A stretch of DNA of 64,000 bases from Hibiscus mutabilis (lineage: Eukaryota > Streptophyta > Magnoliopsida > Malvales > Malvaceae): NCBI GenBank assembly GCA_019671005.1, contig CM033718.1, positions 19,844,014 to 19,908,013 on the forward strand, given 5' to 3'. A program made the position numbers and the translations under genes. How positions within the stretch are numbered: the first letter of the stretch is position 1; the number at the start of each line of letters is the position of its first letter. This document shows, piece by piece, positions 47,120 to 58,183 of the stretch. The notes under the pieces were generated by a model that worked only from the letters and a program-made list of their open reading frames with translations, made no database searches and was not told the origin of the DNA.

Positions 47120-47675
47120 AAAGTTAATCCAAGTGCTGCAATTTTGTCTAGTACGTGGTCGATAAGCTATATTTGCTGATATGCAATTGGTCTCTAGAGT
47201 CTAGAGTAATGATACTATCATATTAAGTACGATACAGATATAGCAAGCTACTTTATTGTAAGGTAATGAAAAGTTTAGGAATATGAAACAGATTCTATTC
47301 TTTTAAAGCTTTGTGACTTGGTCCATGATTTTCTTGTTTTTTTAATTCCTACTTCATTTTGAGTTTATTTTTTTTATCAAATTTGAACCACATTCTTCTT
47401 GGCCACTATAAATTTCCTGCGTAACTTCAATTCCTACTTTTGACAATAAAGTTTCTCTTTTTGCAATTTAATCCTTTATATTTACATTTGATTCAATTTG
47501 GTCCTCAACTGATACTCTTTGCAGATTCTTTCTTCCCATCATTTCATCGTCTCCTTTATACTCATCAATACTTTATCCTCAAAGTCTCCTTTAAAAATAC
47601 TAAATAATTTTAGATGATATTTGATTTATTAAATAACATTATAAATCTTACTTACACGTGTTAAAAAGAATACGA

Positions 47676-47721
<46 letters not shown>

Positions 47722-48390
47722 ATATGGTTAGAGAGAGTCGCTTAAATTTGAAGCAATCGACACCATAAGATTTTAAATAATTACAATTAAATTTGAATAA
47801 AAACTTAAACAAATATATTCGTTTTGACTCTACTTGACTCGAAAATATTTTAAATAAAATTTGAATGATAAAATAGTACTCGTCAACTCTACTAAGTCGA
47901 ATGTTTTCCACTCAATTTGACTCGATTCAATTGAGTGCTTACCCCTAAATATAAGTAGGTACAATAGTGATTCTACCATACTTGATTTTATCACTCTCAT
48001 TAAAGATAGAGCATGCTGTCCTGTTTGCCAAGCTTGTAACAGATGTACCCGACTCTAGAATCAGTTAGTCACCAAACAACTATATCAGTTGCCCACTGGC
48101 CTTGATGCTTGTGTATGAATCAGTAGGTTTTTTCTTCTTTCTAAAATATGTAGCATTCTACTTTGAATGAACGAGATGTTCTGGTTGCTTGATCATCACA
48201 TGTGTCATGGCTTCATAGGACTGTTTCTGGAATCTGAGTTCTTTCACAAACATGTATTTTATGCAAAGATATAGTGCAATTAATGTCACAAACATCAAGT
48301 TGCTTTTGTATCATTTGTAGTATTATTAATATGATTTTTTTATAATTAATTGACATTCATGTATCGTGCATGGCACACCACTTTTTTCAT
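47120..48390. other. Intergenic AT-rich DNA
   Basis: No gene supported. Contains the TA repeat at 47678. An open frame at 47648-47911 is made by that repeat. Confidence 0.5.
47678..47717. repeat. (TA)n microsatellite
   Basis: About twenty TA units without interruption. Confidence 0.95.
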
Positions 48391-48394
48391 TAAT

Positions 48395-48591
48395 CGGGTG
48401 GTCTTAACTTACATTTCCGTTGGTATAGTAGGAGTAGGTCCTTCCTTTGTGGTGGGTCAACTGGGTTGTTCATATATGCCTACTTTTTCTTTTACTAAAA
48501 TGAGCGATAAGACATGTCAGGCTTCATGCAAACCTCATTCTTCTTTGGGTACATGGCTTGCCTTTGCTACGGCATAGTTTATGGAAATGAT
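48395..48591 (+). pseudogene. Fragment of a TM9SF (endomembrane protein 70) gene
   Basis: RSFLCGGSTGLFIYAYFFFY, two stops, then DMSGFMQTSFFFGYMACLCY. This is the last-but-one membrane region of plant transmembrane-9 superfamily proteins, where the family text SFLCGGSTGLF and SDMSGFMQTSFFFGYMAC is very conserved. The preceding LTYISV is in another frame. The C-terminal KCD/KCE end and all upstream exons are missing, so this is a captured or decayed scrap. Confidence 0.75.
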
Positions 48592-48599
48592 TTCACAAT

Positions 48600-50400
48600 A
48601 ATCATCGGTGGACATGGTGGCGGATTCATAAATATTTTTGAGGGTGAATACATATATATTAATATTATGCTTAAATCGGTTCGTTTATTATTTAATATGT
48701 TCAAACTCGATTTTTTTAGCTTTTGTGAACATGTTTGTTTAGCGTTTGTAAACATGTTTGTTTAGCGTTTGCAAACATGTTCGTTTAGTTTTTGTGAATG
48801 TAAGCAACTTGGTGTTTACATGAGTGTAAATAAGTTATCAATGCAAACATTAGTGAATCAGAAAACAACGGTGTAAAAAACTTGTCCACTCTAACTATAT
48901 GGTGGACCTACCACTGTGGTTTAAAAGTATATAATTTAAGGTTTGTTCAAAAGACAAAAATCAATGTCTTATATATCAACTTGCAAAGACGAACATATAT
49001 AACATGTTCATGATGAAGTCAATTTATACAAACATTTGCTTACTCTCATGTTGTTGGGATTGAGTACAATCATTCATAACAAAGGGGAGGAAAGCATACA
49101 ATTCACGCTAGTTGTAAAAACACATTAATGAATCACAAGGACGAGCCAGCTTATAGGTGGTAGGGGCAATTGCTCCCAACTTCATAGGTTAATTGCATTT
49201 TAGGCCCTTAAAATTTTAGAACCATTGCAATTAAGCCATCGTCCCTCTCCAAATTGTTTGGTTTATTATTTTTTAGGAACTTGTTATTTAAAATTGATAA
49301 AATTAAACATTGATCCCTCATTTCTTGGTTTAATTACTTTTTAAGAACTTTTAATTTTAAAATTTTTAAAATTAAACCTATTCGTTTCGAAGTTAATCAG
49401 TCTGCCCCTCTCATAGTTCAATCCTGACTCCGTCCCTAGTGAATCAAAAATCTTCAAATTACAATTTACAAAGCAATGCGATATATAATACCTACAACAC
49501 TACAACAAATTCGAAACAACCCAATTTGTGTATATTACCAATTTATATTCAACACAGTTTTGGGCTTTAATGTACGGTTCTAAATGAACTGGGCTCAAAA
49601 TAATTGTTTGTGGGTCTCCTAAGAAATAATAAGTTACTACTTATGAACATTTTTAGCCAGCATTTTATTATAATTTATATGTGAGTGAGACAAATAAAAT
49701 TTCAGGGTGGACACTATCTATAAAACATATAACTAATAGTTGAAAATTTGAATTCTAGTGCCCACCCTAGCATACTGTGGATTCTCCGGTGGGTGAACAT
49801 TTTCATATAACAGGAGCAGATGGGGACATTGTGCTATGCTTCAAACCAGCAGTGAAAGCGCTTGTGCTTGGGACAGGTATTGTATTGTATTGCTATTGCA
49901 GTGTCCTATGAAATATGAATCGTCTAAACCTTACATGATTATGACAACCAAGAGACACTTGTATTATTTTCATTACACAGACTAAAACCAAACCATTTCC
50001 TTTTTGTGTTTATTACACATTTTGTTATATGGAATCGTATACAAAGTTGGTTCATGTCTTATTATTTGTTTCCCCCAATTACCATGTAAACAGGTTGGAT
50101 AGGAGTTTGGGTTTCTTATAGACGTGAGACAATATTAGATACGGTTACACAATATGTAGAAAATGTAAATACTATATGGTGAAAATTTTAATTCATTAAG
50201 ATAGAGAAACAAAATTTAACATTGAGGTGGCGAATGTGATAAATTTTCCTTGAATCAGAACATCTTCACATGCTTATCAATTCCATATATGAACAAGCAA
50301 CAGCATCTCACCCATATACACAAGCAATAAAGCTGTCAAAAACGTAAGCACGAGAAGAAAATTTATACATATGCTGAAGCATCTAGGATTCTCTTCAAGA
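48600..50400. other. Intergenic DNA with repeat scraps
   Basis: A short triplet of GTTTGTTTAGCGTTTG-like units lies near 48715-48790. The inverted partner of the 34.69-kb repeat is at 49630-49760. The + frame at about 49800-49865 reads HFHITGADGDIVLCFKPAVK, which I cannot assign. Confidence 0.45.
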
Positions 50401-50408
50401 CAAGCATT

Positions 50409-50591
50409 TCAATCTGAAACTTTGTCCACTTCCTGTAGTGTTCCGGTTCCTAGTCGTGATGGGCGTATCGAGTAGACCGGAAAAGCTGATCCAGTCATGC
50501 TAAGTGATTGCTTGGCAAAGCCAATACTTTTCTTAGTACCCAGCCATAAGGCCGAAAAGAATCCAACCCAACCTGATTTCATATTGAACAT
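50409..50591 (-). other. Candidate last exon of an unrecognised gene
   Basis: After a possible acceptor (GAAATCAG at about 50575) the minus strand reads GWVGFFSALWLGTKKSIGFA then KQSLSMTGSAFPVYSIRPSR and LGTGTLQEVDKVSD, ending at a stop at 50409. The sequence looks like real protein: one hydrophobic segment and a Ser/Arg-rich tail. I do not recognise the family. No clear upstream exon was found; the frames at 53.2-53.6 kb lie in an LTR. It could be a gene end or a pseudogene scrap. Confidence 0.35.
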
Positions 50592-50684
50592 ATCAGATGA
50601 AAAGCACCATTCCAGAACATTCGAGTTGCATGATTATCATTAGCCATGAAGAAAGAAAAATTGACCGCATCAGCCATGAACATT

Positions 50685-51045
50685 CAACTTTTTTCACTTA
50701 GGTGCCAAAACTATTTTTTCGAATAAAGTAGGTGCCTAAAGTTTTTGTTATTGTCGAAAGAGGTGTCTAACTTAAAAAGAAAAACAACACCCATCATTAA
50801 GTGACACGTGGCCAACCCCCCCCCCCCCAAATTTACAAGAGAGCTAGGCACTTATTTGGACAAAAATTAAAACTTCAGGCATCTAGTTTGGCCAAAAAAA
50901 AAACTTCGGACACCTATTTAGACTAAAATAAAAACTTTAAGCACCTATTTTATCTAAAAAAAATAATTTAGACACTTGAATGAAAAAATGAAATACTTTA
51001 GGCACTTATTTTATATTTAAGCCAAAAAAAGAAGAAAACTTTGGC
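50685..51045. repeat. Decayed MITE of the ~30-bp sub-repeat family
   Basis: Units such as TAGGTGCCTAAAGTTTTTG on one side and AGGCACTTATTTGGACAAAA on the other are inverted copies related to the 19.55-kb element. The centre has GTGACACGTGGCC and a run of C (about 50815-50828). Confidence 0.6.
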
Positions 51046-51662
51046 ACTGGTGCATCTTAACGCCAAAACGATTTGGAGGGCAAGAGACACCAGAATAGCA
51101 TGGGTTAGTAATGCTAAAAGACACACCATTATATGGCATCATGCAAACAAACACACAAAAGCCAACTCAGTCAATAAAATGCATATTGGTTATTCCTCCT
51201 TTTCTTGCAACTAGACAAAGGCATAAAATATGCTCGAGAAACAGAGCAATTAATGAACAAACTCATGGTTAATGATGATGATAGGAGATAGGACGAGGTC
51301 AGCTCCGCAATGTAGAAAGTCTAAACTTACTTCTCCATAAAGGGCCCGATAATTTTTGCTTTCCAGTTTTAATACATCCTACTTTTCCTTCATAACACAC
51401 TTTCAATTTTCAATCTTTGGGGCACTACAACACCACAAAGATACTTGCAGGAAAAACCATAGAAATCATTTGCCCCAACATATATAATATAAAGAATATT
51501 CTAGCAACTTGATTTGGCTTTCCATCTAAAACAACACTAAATGTAGGCATCAAAGAACAGGCTTAATCATCTTGAAGCATAGAAAATTGGTTATAAACAG
51601 AAAGAAAACAAAATCTTAAAACTATACGAATGAAACAAAGTAAAAATACAAAATAGATGCTT
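51046..51662. other. Unassigned intergenic DNA
   Basis: No coding frame or repeat recognised. Confidence 0.5.
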
Positions 51663-51670
51663 AGAGAGAT

Positions 51671-51994
51671 TAGGGGTGTGCAAAAAAACTGAAACCGATT
51701 CTGAAACCCAAAAAATTAAATCGAAAAATTGGTTAATCGAATCGAAAAAACTGGTTTCGGTTTCGGTTTGAGTTTTTATTTTTTAAAAGAAATCGGTTCA
51801 GTTACCGAATACAGTTTTTAAAATTTATATTTTTAATAAACAAAATAAAAAACGGTTACCTGTACCTAATACCGAATAATTGGTTAACTAGTTGAATGGT
51901 TACGGTTTAGGGTTGAGAATTGAGTAACCTGAACTTACCGGTTAACCGAAATAATTTGCTAATCTTTAACCAAACCCGGTTTTGCACACCGCTA
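51671..51994. mobile_element. 324-bp hAT-type MITE
   Basis: The ends TAGGGGTGTGCAAAA and (complement) TAGCGGTGTGCAAAA are inverted repeats. A perfect 8-bp duplication AGAGAGAT flanks it at 51663-51670 and 51995-52002, as expected for hAT. The interior is rich in GGTTTCGGTT / AACCGAA words. No ORF. Confidence 0.88.
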
Positions 51995-52002
51995 AGAGAG
52001 AT

Positions 52003-52379
52003 AACATACTTCCAGCTACCACAACAGCAAAAATGTCTAAAATGGTGGCAGCAGAAATAACAAATGCAGCAATTGATAATTGTAATCACTATTTTATCTG
52101 GGAAAGTGACACGTTGTTTTTTCATTCTTAAATAAAAGCTTCATTAATGTTAACAGATTAGTATTACCATTTGCCTTTATTATATGTCTCACTTTTATAA
52201 CAAGTATCACATAATACCACTGTTATCCATTTTAAAAATATATTTAATGTAATAATAAAGAGAGGGAAAGAAAGTTTTAACGTTGTTATTATTGGATATC
52301 ATACTATTAAGACTCTATTGTTTTGAACTATTAGATGCTATTGTTATATCATCTTTGTTATATTAATTAGTATTACAAT
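52003..52379. other. Unassigned AT-rich DNA
   Basis: No feature supported. Confidence 0.5.
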
Positions 52380-53600
52380 TATCAAAATGACTAAATGTGC
52401 AAGCCCAATATATTTAAATAAAAAGCCCAAGTCTTTATTCAAAAATCCACTTACAATACAAAATATAATAATTTACAGTTGGCCCAACAAGGCCCTAAAT
52501 ACATCAAAAGAAACCCTAATTATCTTTATCTCTGCGCAGATGATCCTGGACCGTTGGATCCAGGATGATGATCGAACGGCTGAGACACGCGCAGAACATT
52601 CCAAAGAGTTCCACGCGCCGCACGCGCGACTACTCAGGAACCCCCACGCTCACGTGGGATTCACGAACGACTCTTTCACCTTCCACCCGCGTGTCTGACG
52701 CCTCGATTTCCACGCGATGCGAATGATCATTTGCTCCAATCGCCACGTGGGCAGATCCAACGGCTCCTAGAGGTCCTCGTTCCCTGAGCCATTCCTCACT
52801 CTGGTCCCCTCCCCTCTTCAGTCCTCCACACCATTCTAAGGGACGAGTGTCGCGCTATCTGACCGTCCTCCTCCATAGCTGATGTCATGGTTCACGGGCA
52901 AGGCAAACAAAGGCATAGGCATTAGAGATAACAAGCCAACAACAAATCAAAAAACGACAGCAAAAAAATCATTATCAACAGGCAGCCAATAGGATTTTTT
53001 TCCTTTTTATTTCAAATAAATGTAACCCTCGGTATAAAAGGGAACCCAACAGACATGTAAAATAGATTCGGAATCCCAACCAACAATACAAAAATAGATT
53101 TCTAAGGTACATCCATCTTTCAAAAAAACATGCATATAGATAGATGGTTAGGGTTAAATTTTACCTTCGAAGCCTGTTTTCCCCTCCGATGATAAACCTT
53201 GTAGTGTCATCCGGCGCTACGAACGGTGAATCGGCATGGGAAAGGCGTTTCTTTGCGTTTCGTTTCAAAAAAGGGGGCTTTTTGTTTTGGCTTTTGTAAA
53301 AGAGAGGGTTTCCCGTTCGTTTTGTTGAAACTAGGTTTAGATCGGAGTTTAGGGAACATAGATGAGTGTTTTGGGGGGTATCTCGAAGGTTGGCGGCCGC
53401 CGGCGAATGGTACCAGACGCGACAGAGCACGACCGGATTCTGGGGATTGAGGCATTTTCTGGGTTTGGGGATGAACACCACGGCGGTGTTCATCCCCGTT
53501 CTTGAATAAAGAAAGAACATGGGAGAGAGTTTTAGGTTGAGGATTATAACCAAAAAGGGAAATCTTGAGTTCTAACACCTATTACCATCTTGGTAGTCGT
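52380..53600 (+). repeat. Tat/Ogre-type LTR fragment or solo LTR
   Basis: Matches the complement of the 7.3-9.35 kb LTR in order: GGCCC words, AAACCCTAATTATC, CTGCGCAG and CCGTTGGATCCAGG. A GC-rich part and a TATAAAAG box (about 53032) follow. The R/U5-like end is purine/pyrimidine-skewed and holds two overlapping minus-strand open frames (53161-53578) with no recognisable protein. Ends and duplication not found. Confidence 0.5.
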
Positions 53601-55349
53601 GGATATAAATGAGAGAAGGGGTATCCAAGGGAAAGTTCTTCTTTCCTACCCTTTTTTGACCTTATCTTCTTCACTTCTCTGACCACCATATTAACTGCAG
53701 CTCTTCACCCAAATCTACAAGGGTGAGCCGTCTGAAACCGCCACAACCACCTTGGCCTTCATCTGAACCTCCCTTGTTCGTCGCCCTTCAATTTTAGGCA
53801 TCAACAAAATTATTGTTAAAATTATTCACTATTTCAAATTTTTACAAGGGATTGAGAATTTAGGATCATGTCCTATTTTTTGTCCTTCTTTCATCAATTT
53901 TTTAAATGCCTTTCCTAGCTCAAAATACAAGTGAAACTTGATGACAAACAATCAAACCAACTTATACCTTAATAAAATATTGTTAGTTCAAAATATTAGT
54001 GTGAAATTATATTCAATAATATATTTATTTATTTTTACTTTTTTAGTACTATTATTTAATATATTAATAATGTTTTTATAACACCCATATCTGGTCTAGT
54101 TAAAAGTTGGATCGGAGACTCTACTAACGATCGATAAATCACTACATCAAATTCAAATGAACAAAGAACCATTCAAACTTCATACAAATCAATTTGTTAA
54201 CCCTTTTTAGAACTTCAATCTTTCTTATGAGTGAACTATTTTGCCTTTCCTTGAATTAAGGACCACTTTGTAAATTTCTCAAAGTTCAATAACTAAATCA
54301 TAAATTTACCAAAGTAAGAGATTTGCTTGTTTATTCTTTAGCGTTAACATAGTGAATCCATATGATGAAGCAATCTCTCATTCATATCATAACACATCAA
54401 GCAAAACATGTTTAAAGTTAATTCCCATTTTTAGTAGTTTAGGGATTAAGTTGTAAATTTGATAAAGTTGGGGATTAACTTGTATCACACTATTATTTAC
54501 TCATTTATTTCTAGGTATGAAAAAGTCTCACAATAATCATATCAATTTATAATAAAATCTTTTTTTGGGACAAATTGCTATTACAACAAACGTAGGGGGT
54601 CAAAATTATAACATGAGAATTTATCAAGGTTCAATCTTCCTATTTTTAAGAATTATTACATGTAGTATCTTTATGAATTTCAGAATCCGTCATAGTTTTG
54701 ATACTTGTATTGGAACTTTTTAACCCTATGAAGTTTGAGTTTTGATACTTGTAGGGAAATTTCAAAACATGTTCTATCTAGTTTCAAATTTGAACCATAA
54801 GTTCAAGAACTTCTTTCATGTTTCATACCATTTGGAACTGTTGACCACCAATTCCTCTTATGAACCTCTTAACTCATCTTGCCACCTTACTATATATTAT
54901 TCATGTAACACCAAAATGTACACCAAACATCAACATTTAGACATCAATATAAATAATCAAGTGACCTATTTTATCTTATAACAGACCCTAATTTCCATTA
55001 CCATTCTACATATTAATCTCAAGCTAATTTACTCAATATGCATCAATTTTCCAACAAGAAAGAAATAAACAACATGCATTTTTAGTCCCAACATGCAAGG
55101 CACATCTAATAGGAATTATAAGAACTATATCATCTTATAAATATAATTAAACGAACTTTACAACACTTATCATGCATCAAAATCATACTCGAAACATCAC
55201 CGTGAAATATTACATAGTCTCCTTTTATGAGTTTATAACTTAGAACTTTTAACTCTAAAATGCAATATCGAACACTTCTAGCTCCTAGGAAAGTAGTTAA
55301 AGGAACATATTAAGCTTTTATAGCTTAGTGATGTAGTCTAAAAATACTA
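53601..55349. other. Unassigned DNA, possible LTR start at 54080
   Basis: TATAACACCCATATCTGG near 54080 resembles the TGTAACACCC opening of Del/Tekay LTRs, but nothing downstream confirms it. No gene seen. Confidence 0.35.
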
Positions 55350-56649
55350 TAACTTATGGATGACAATGATAGCTCTTTAAAGAGCATGGTTTTCCCTCGG
55401 TTTTTAGGTCTTATTGTCCCCACAATGAAATGCATTGTATATATTTATGCATTTTTATTTCTATTTCTGCATATTTTCTAACTTAGCTTCATGCGGCTTA
55501 GGTTTTGTATATTTCTGCCTATTTTGGCCTTGTTGTCGTTGCAATACCAATGTGCCTGCAGAGGTTGTTTTCACCACTACAGCCAATTCGACACTGCATC
55601 TGCCACCTATCCAGTATTTTTGAGGATAAGAACGAATATGTCAACTGTCCATTCTATTACAACAAATTGTACAACGTTGAGCATGCAAATAATATGTACG
55701 ACACGCGTCATTCCTCAGGTGGCCTATATAAGGACAATTTTGGAGGAAAGAGAAAGTCACGTTATTCCTATTTTCACATCATCTTTAACCTCTAAAGCTT
55801 TTATCCTTCTCCCATGGTAGCTTGAGCTTATTTTTTGGAGATCTGAGGTGAAGCAAGGAAAATTTATCCAAAGAAATGAGGAGTCGAGTGCTGAATCGAG
55901 GAAATATCTTGTTATGTTCTTGAACTTCTCTTTATTTTGATGTTTATTTGGATATTTACATGTATTTATGTTCATTTTGACTATGGTTTAATTTTTTGGA
56001 GCTTGTTGAACTTGTTTAAACTATTATTCTTATTTTAATATATTTTAGTGTTTGCTTTTTCTTAAGCCTTAATTGTTGGATTTGATTTATGTTTTTCATG
56101 AGAATGTTAAAACAAGTTACAGACATTGACAGATGCAGTGACGAGTTAGATTAACGAGTTCCTGCAGCGAAAGTTGTTCGGATGCAACGAAAGTTGTTCC
56201 ACTTGTTCAAGGGGTCTTATATTTGACTTACAATGAAAGTTGAAGCCAATCTTTGTACCCGAGTCAATAGTTGAAGGTTAAATGGAAGTTAACACGCAAG
56301 TTGACCATTGCATCGCTGATTAAACCATTCCTTAATTCTCGAAGTGCACTTGATTTTTCTGCCGAGTTGAGCCAATGATATCTAGGCTTATTTTCAATAT
56401 TCTCTTTATCTTTTACTACTCTTGTTATTGCTACCACATCAAATCATTTACTCTCTCTTTTTTATGTTACTATTGCAACCACCATTGCACCCACAACTAC
56501 CACTTTTACAGTATTGTATTGTAGTCACATAAGAATAAGTGTAAATCACCATCCTCGTGGGATCAATATTCAAACAAGATTTCATTGTTTCTATTCTTGC
56601 ATCGATAGTGTAGTTTGCACTAAAAAGTGTGATGTTTTTATACCAATCA
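55350..56649 (+). repeat. Athila 5' LTR, approximate
   Basis: Placed by the TATA box at 55725 and the primer site at 56655; the LTR should end near CCAATCA at 56649. The left border is a guess because no second copy is present. Confidence 0.45.
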
Positions 56650-56654
56650 AGTTT

Positions 56655-56673
56655 TGGCGCCATGTCCGGGGAT
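56655..56673 (+). promoter_or_regulatory. Primer binding site, tRNA-Asp type
   Basis: TGGCGCCATGTCCGGGGAT differs by two bases from TGGCGCCGTTGCCGGGGAT, the complement of the tRNA-Asp 3' end and the usual site of Athila elements. Confidence 0.8.
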
Positions 56674-56795
56674 GGCATTGTTATGTTCTTATGTTACTGC
56701 TTGCAATTTTGTTTTCTTTATTTAAATTTGTAGTTGTTTCTAATAGTTTTATTTTTGTTTTTCCTTTCCTTTTTATTTCTTTGTTTAGGTGTTGT

Positions 56796-58183
56796 ATGAC
56801 TAGAAGTGCCACTACACCACTCTACGTACCAGATCCTGAAGTTTAGAGAACTTTTAGAAGGAGGATTTGTCAAAATAGTGGAATGGCTAGACAACCAAAC
56901 AAAAATGAGGGAATTCCTCATGTTCAAGAAAACCCACCACTGCACCCACCATCCCAGAACCAAACAATTTGTGAGGTTGTTGTTCCCCAGTTGGACGATT
57001 TGCAACTGAGAATTGTTAGACCTCTTATTCAGGATGGGAACTTTGAGTTGAAGCCGATTATGTTCCAAATGCTCAACTCTAATAGGCAGTATGCCAACCT
57101 CAAATATGTATTCCTTGGAGATGCAGAAACACTCCCAGTCATTGTCTATGCAACTCTAGATGCAATACAACAAGCTAAGTTGCTAGATATTCTGAAGTGA
57201 CACGAGTGAGCTGTTGCGTGGAAAATTGCTGACATAAAGGGCATTAGTCCATCTTTTTGCATGCACAAAATTAAGTTGGATGATGAGAACAAATATTCTA
57301 TTGAGCCACATAGACGATTGAATGAAAAAGATGAAGGAAGTGGTAAAGAAGGAAATCCTTAAATGGTTGGATGCAAATATTATCTATGCAATTTCTAATA
57401 GTGCATGGGTGAGTCCAGTCCACTACGTCCCTAAGAAAAGTAGCATTACTGTGGTTCATAATGATGCTAATAAGATGATACCAACTTGTATCCCTACTGG
57501 TTGGCGTATTTGTATGGACTACATGAGCCTCAATGCAACCACAATGAAAAACCATTTTCCTCCTTTCATTGATCAGATATTAGATAGACTTGCGGGCAAG
57601 GAATATTATTGCTTCTTAGATGGATATTCTGGCTATAATCAAATTGAGATTACCCTTGAGGACCAAGATAAGACTATTTTCACATGTCATTTTTGGGACA
57701 TTTTCTTTCCGTCGAATGCCTTTCGGCCTTTGCAATGCACCGACCACATTTCAAAGATGCATGATGGCAATATTCTTAGATATGATTGATAATTCCCTTA
57801 AAATTTTTATGGATGATTTTTTGGTGTATGAGAATAATTTTGACCACTGCGTCGACAATCTAGAGAGAGTTTTGTAATGATGTGAGGACACCAACCTAGT
57901 TCTGGACTAGGAGAAATGTCACTTTATGGTCACTGAAGGAAATGTGCTAGGCCACAAAATTACGAAAGCTGGAATTGTGGTTGATAGGGACAAAGTAGAT
58001 GTTATTGAAAAACTTGCACCACCAAAAAATGTGAAAGCTATCTACTGTTTCTTAGGCCATGCCGGGTTCTACAGAAGATTTATTCGAGATTTTTCAAAGA
58101 TCACCAAGCCTTTATGCTTATTGTTGGAGCAAGGGAGAAAAATTCATTTTTGATGATGCATGTCTGGATGCATTCAACAAAAT
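56796..58183 (+). pseudogene. Athila gag N-terminus fused by deletion to reverse transcriptase
   Basis: The ATG at 56796 begins MTRSATTPLYVPDPEV, a stop, then RTFRRRI and QLRIVRPLIQDGNFELKPIM, typical of the Athila gag N-terminus. After QMLNSNRQ the text jumps to YANLKYVFLGDAETLPVIV and KLLDILK, which lie just before RT. Then come ADIKGISPSFCMHKI, WVSPVHYVPKKSSITVV, PTGWRICMDYMSLNATT, YCFLDGYSGYNQIEI, RRMPFGLCNAPTTFQRCM and the catalytic FMDDFLVY. AGFYRRFIRDFSKITKPL follows, ending near FDDACLDAFNKI. There are at least four frame changes or stops. Confidence 0.82.

Larger units (their letters stand above)
55350..58183 (+). mobile_element. Athila-lineage Ty3 retrotransposon, internally deleted and truncated
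   Basis: In order: a 5' LTR-like part with TATA box CTATATAAGG (55725), primer site of tRNA-Asp type (56655), gag N-terminus, then directly the start of RT. The rest of gag and the protease are deleted. The element is cut at 58183, inside RT/RNase H, by the Del/Tekay insertion. Its remainder should lie beyond the right edge. The gag and RT text is of the Athila clade. Confidence 0.8.

Noticed and set aside
47648..47911. Protein with a Tyr-Ile repeat
   Set aside because: Created by translating the TA microsatellite.
53161..53578. First exon of the gene ending at 50409
   Set aside because: The splice phase after a donor near 53163 does not match the acceptor at 50575, and the frame lies within a Tat/Ogre-like LTR.
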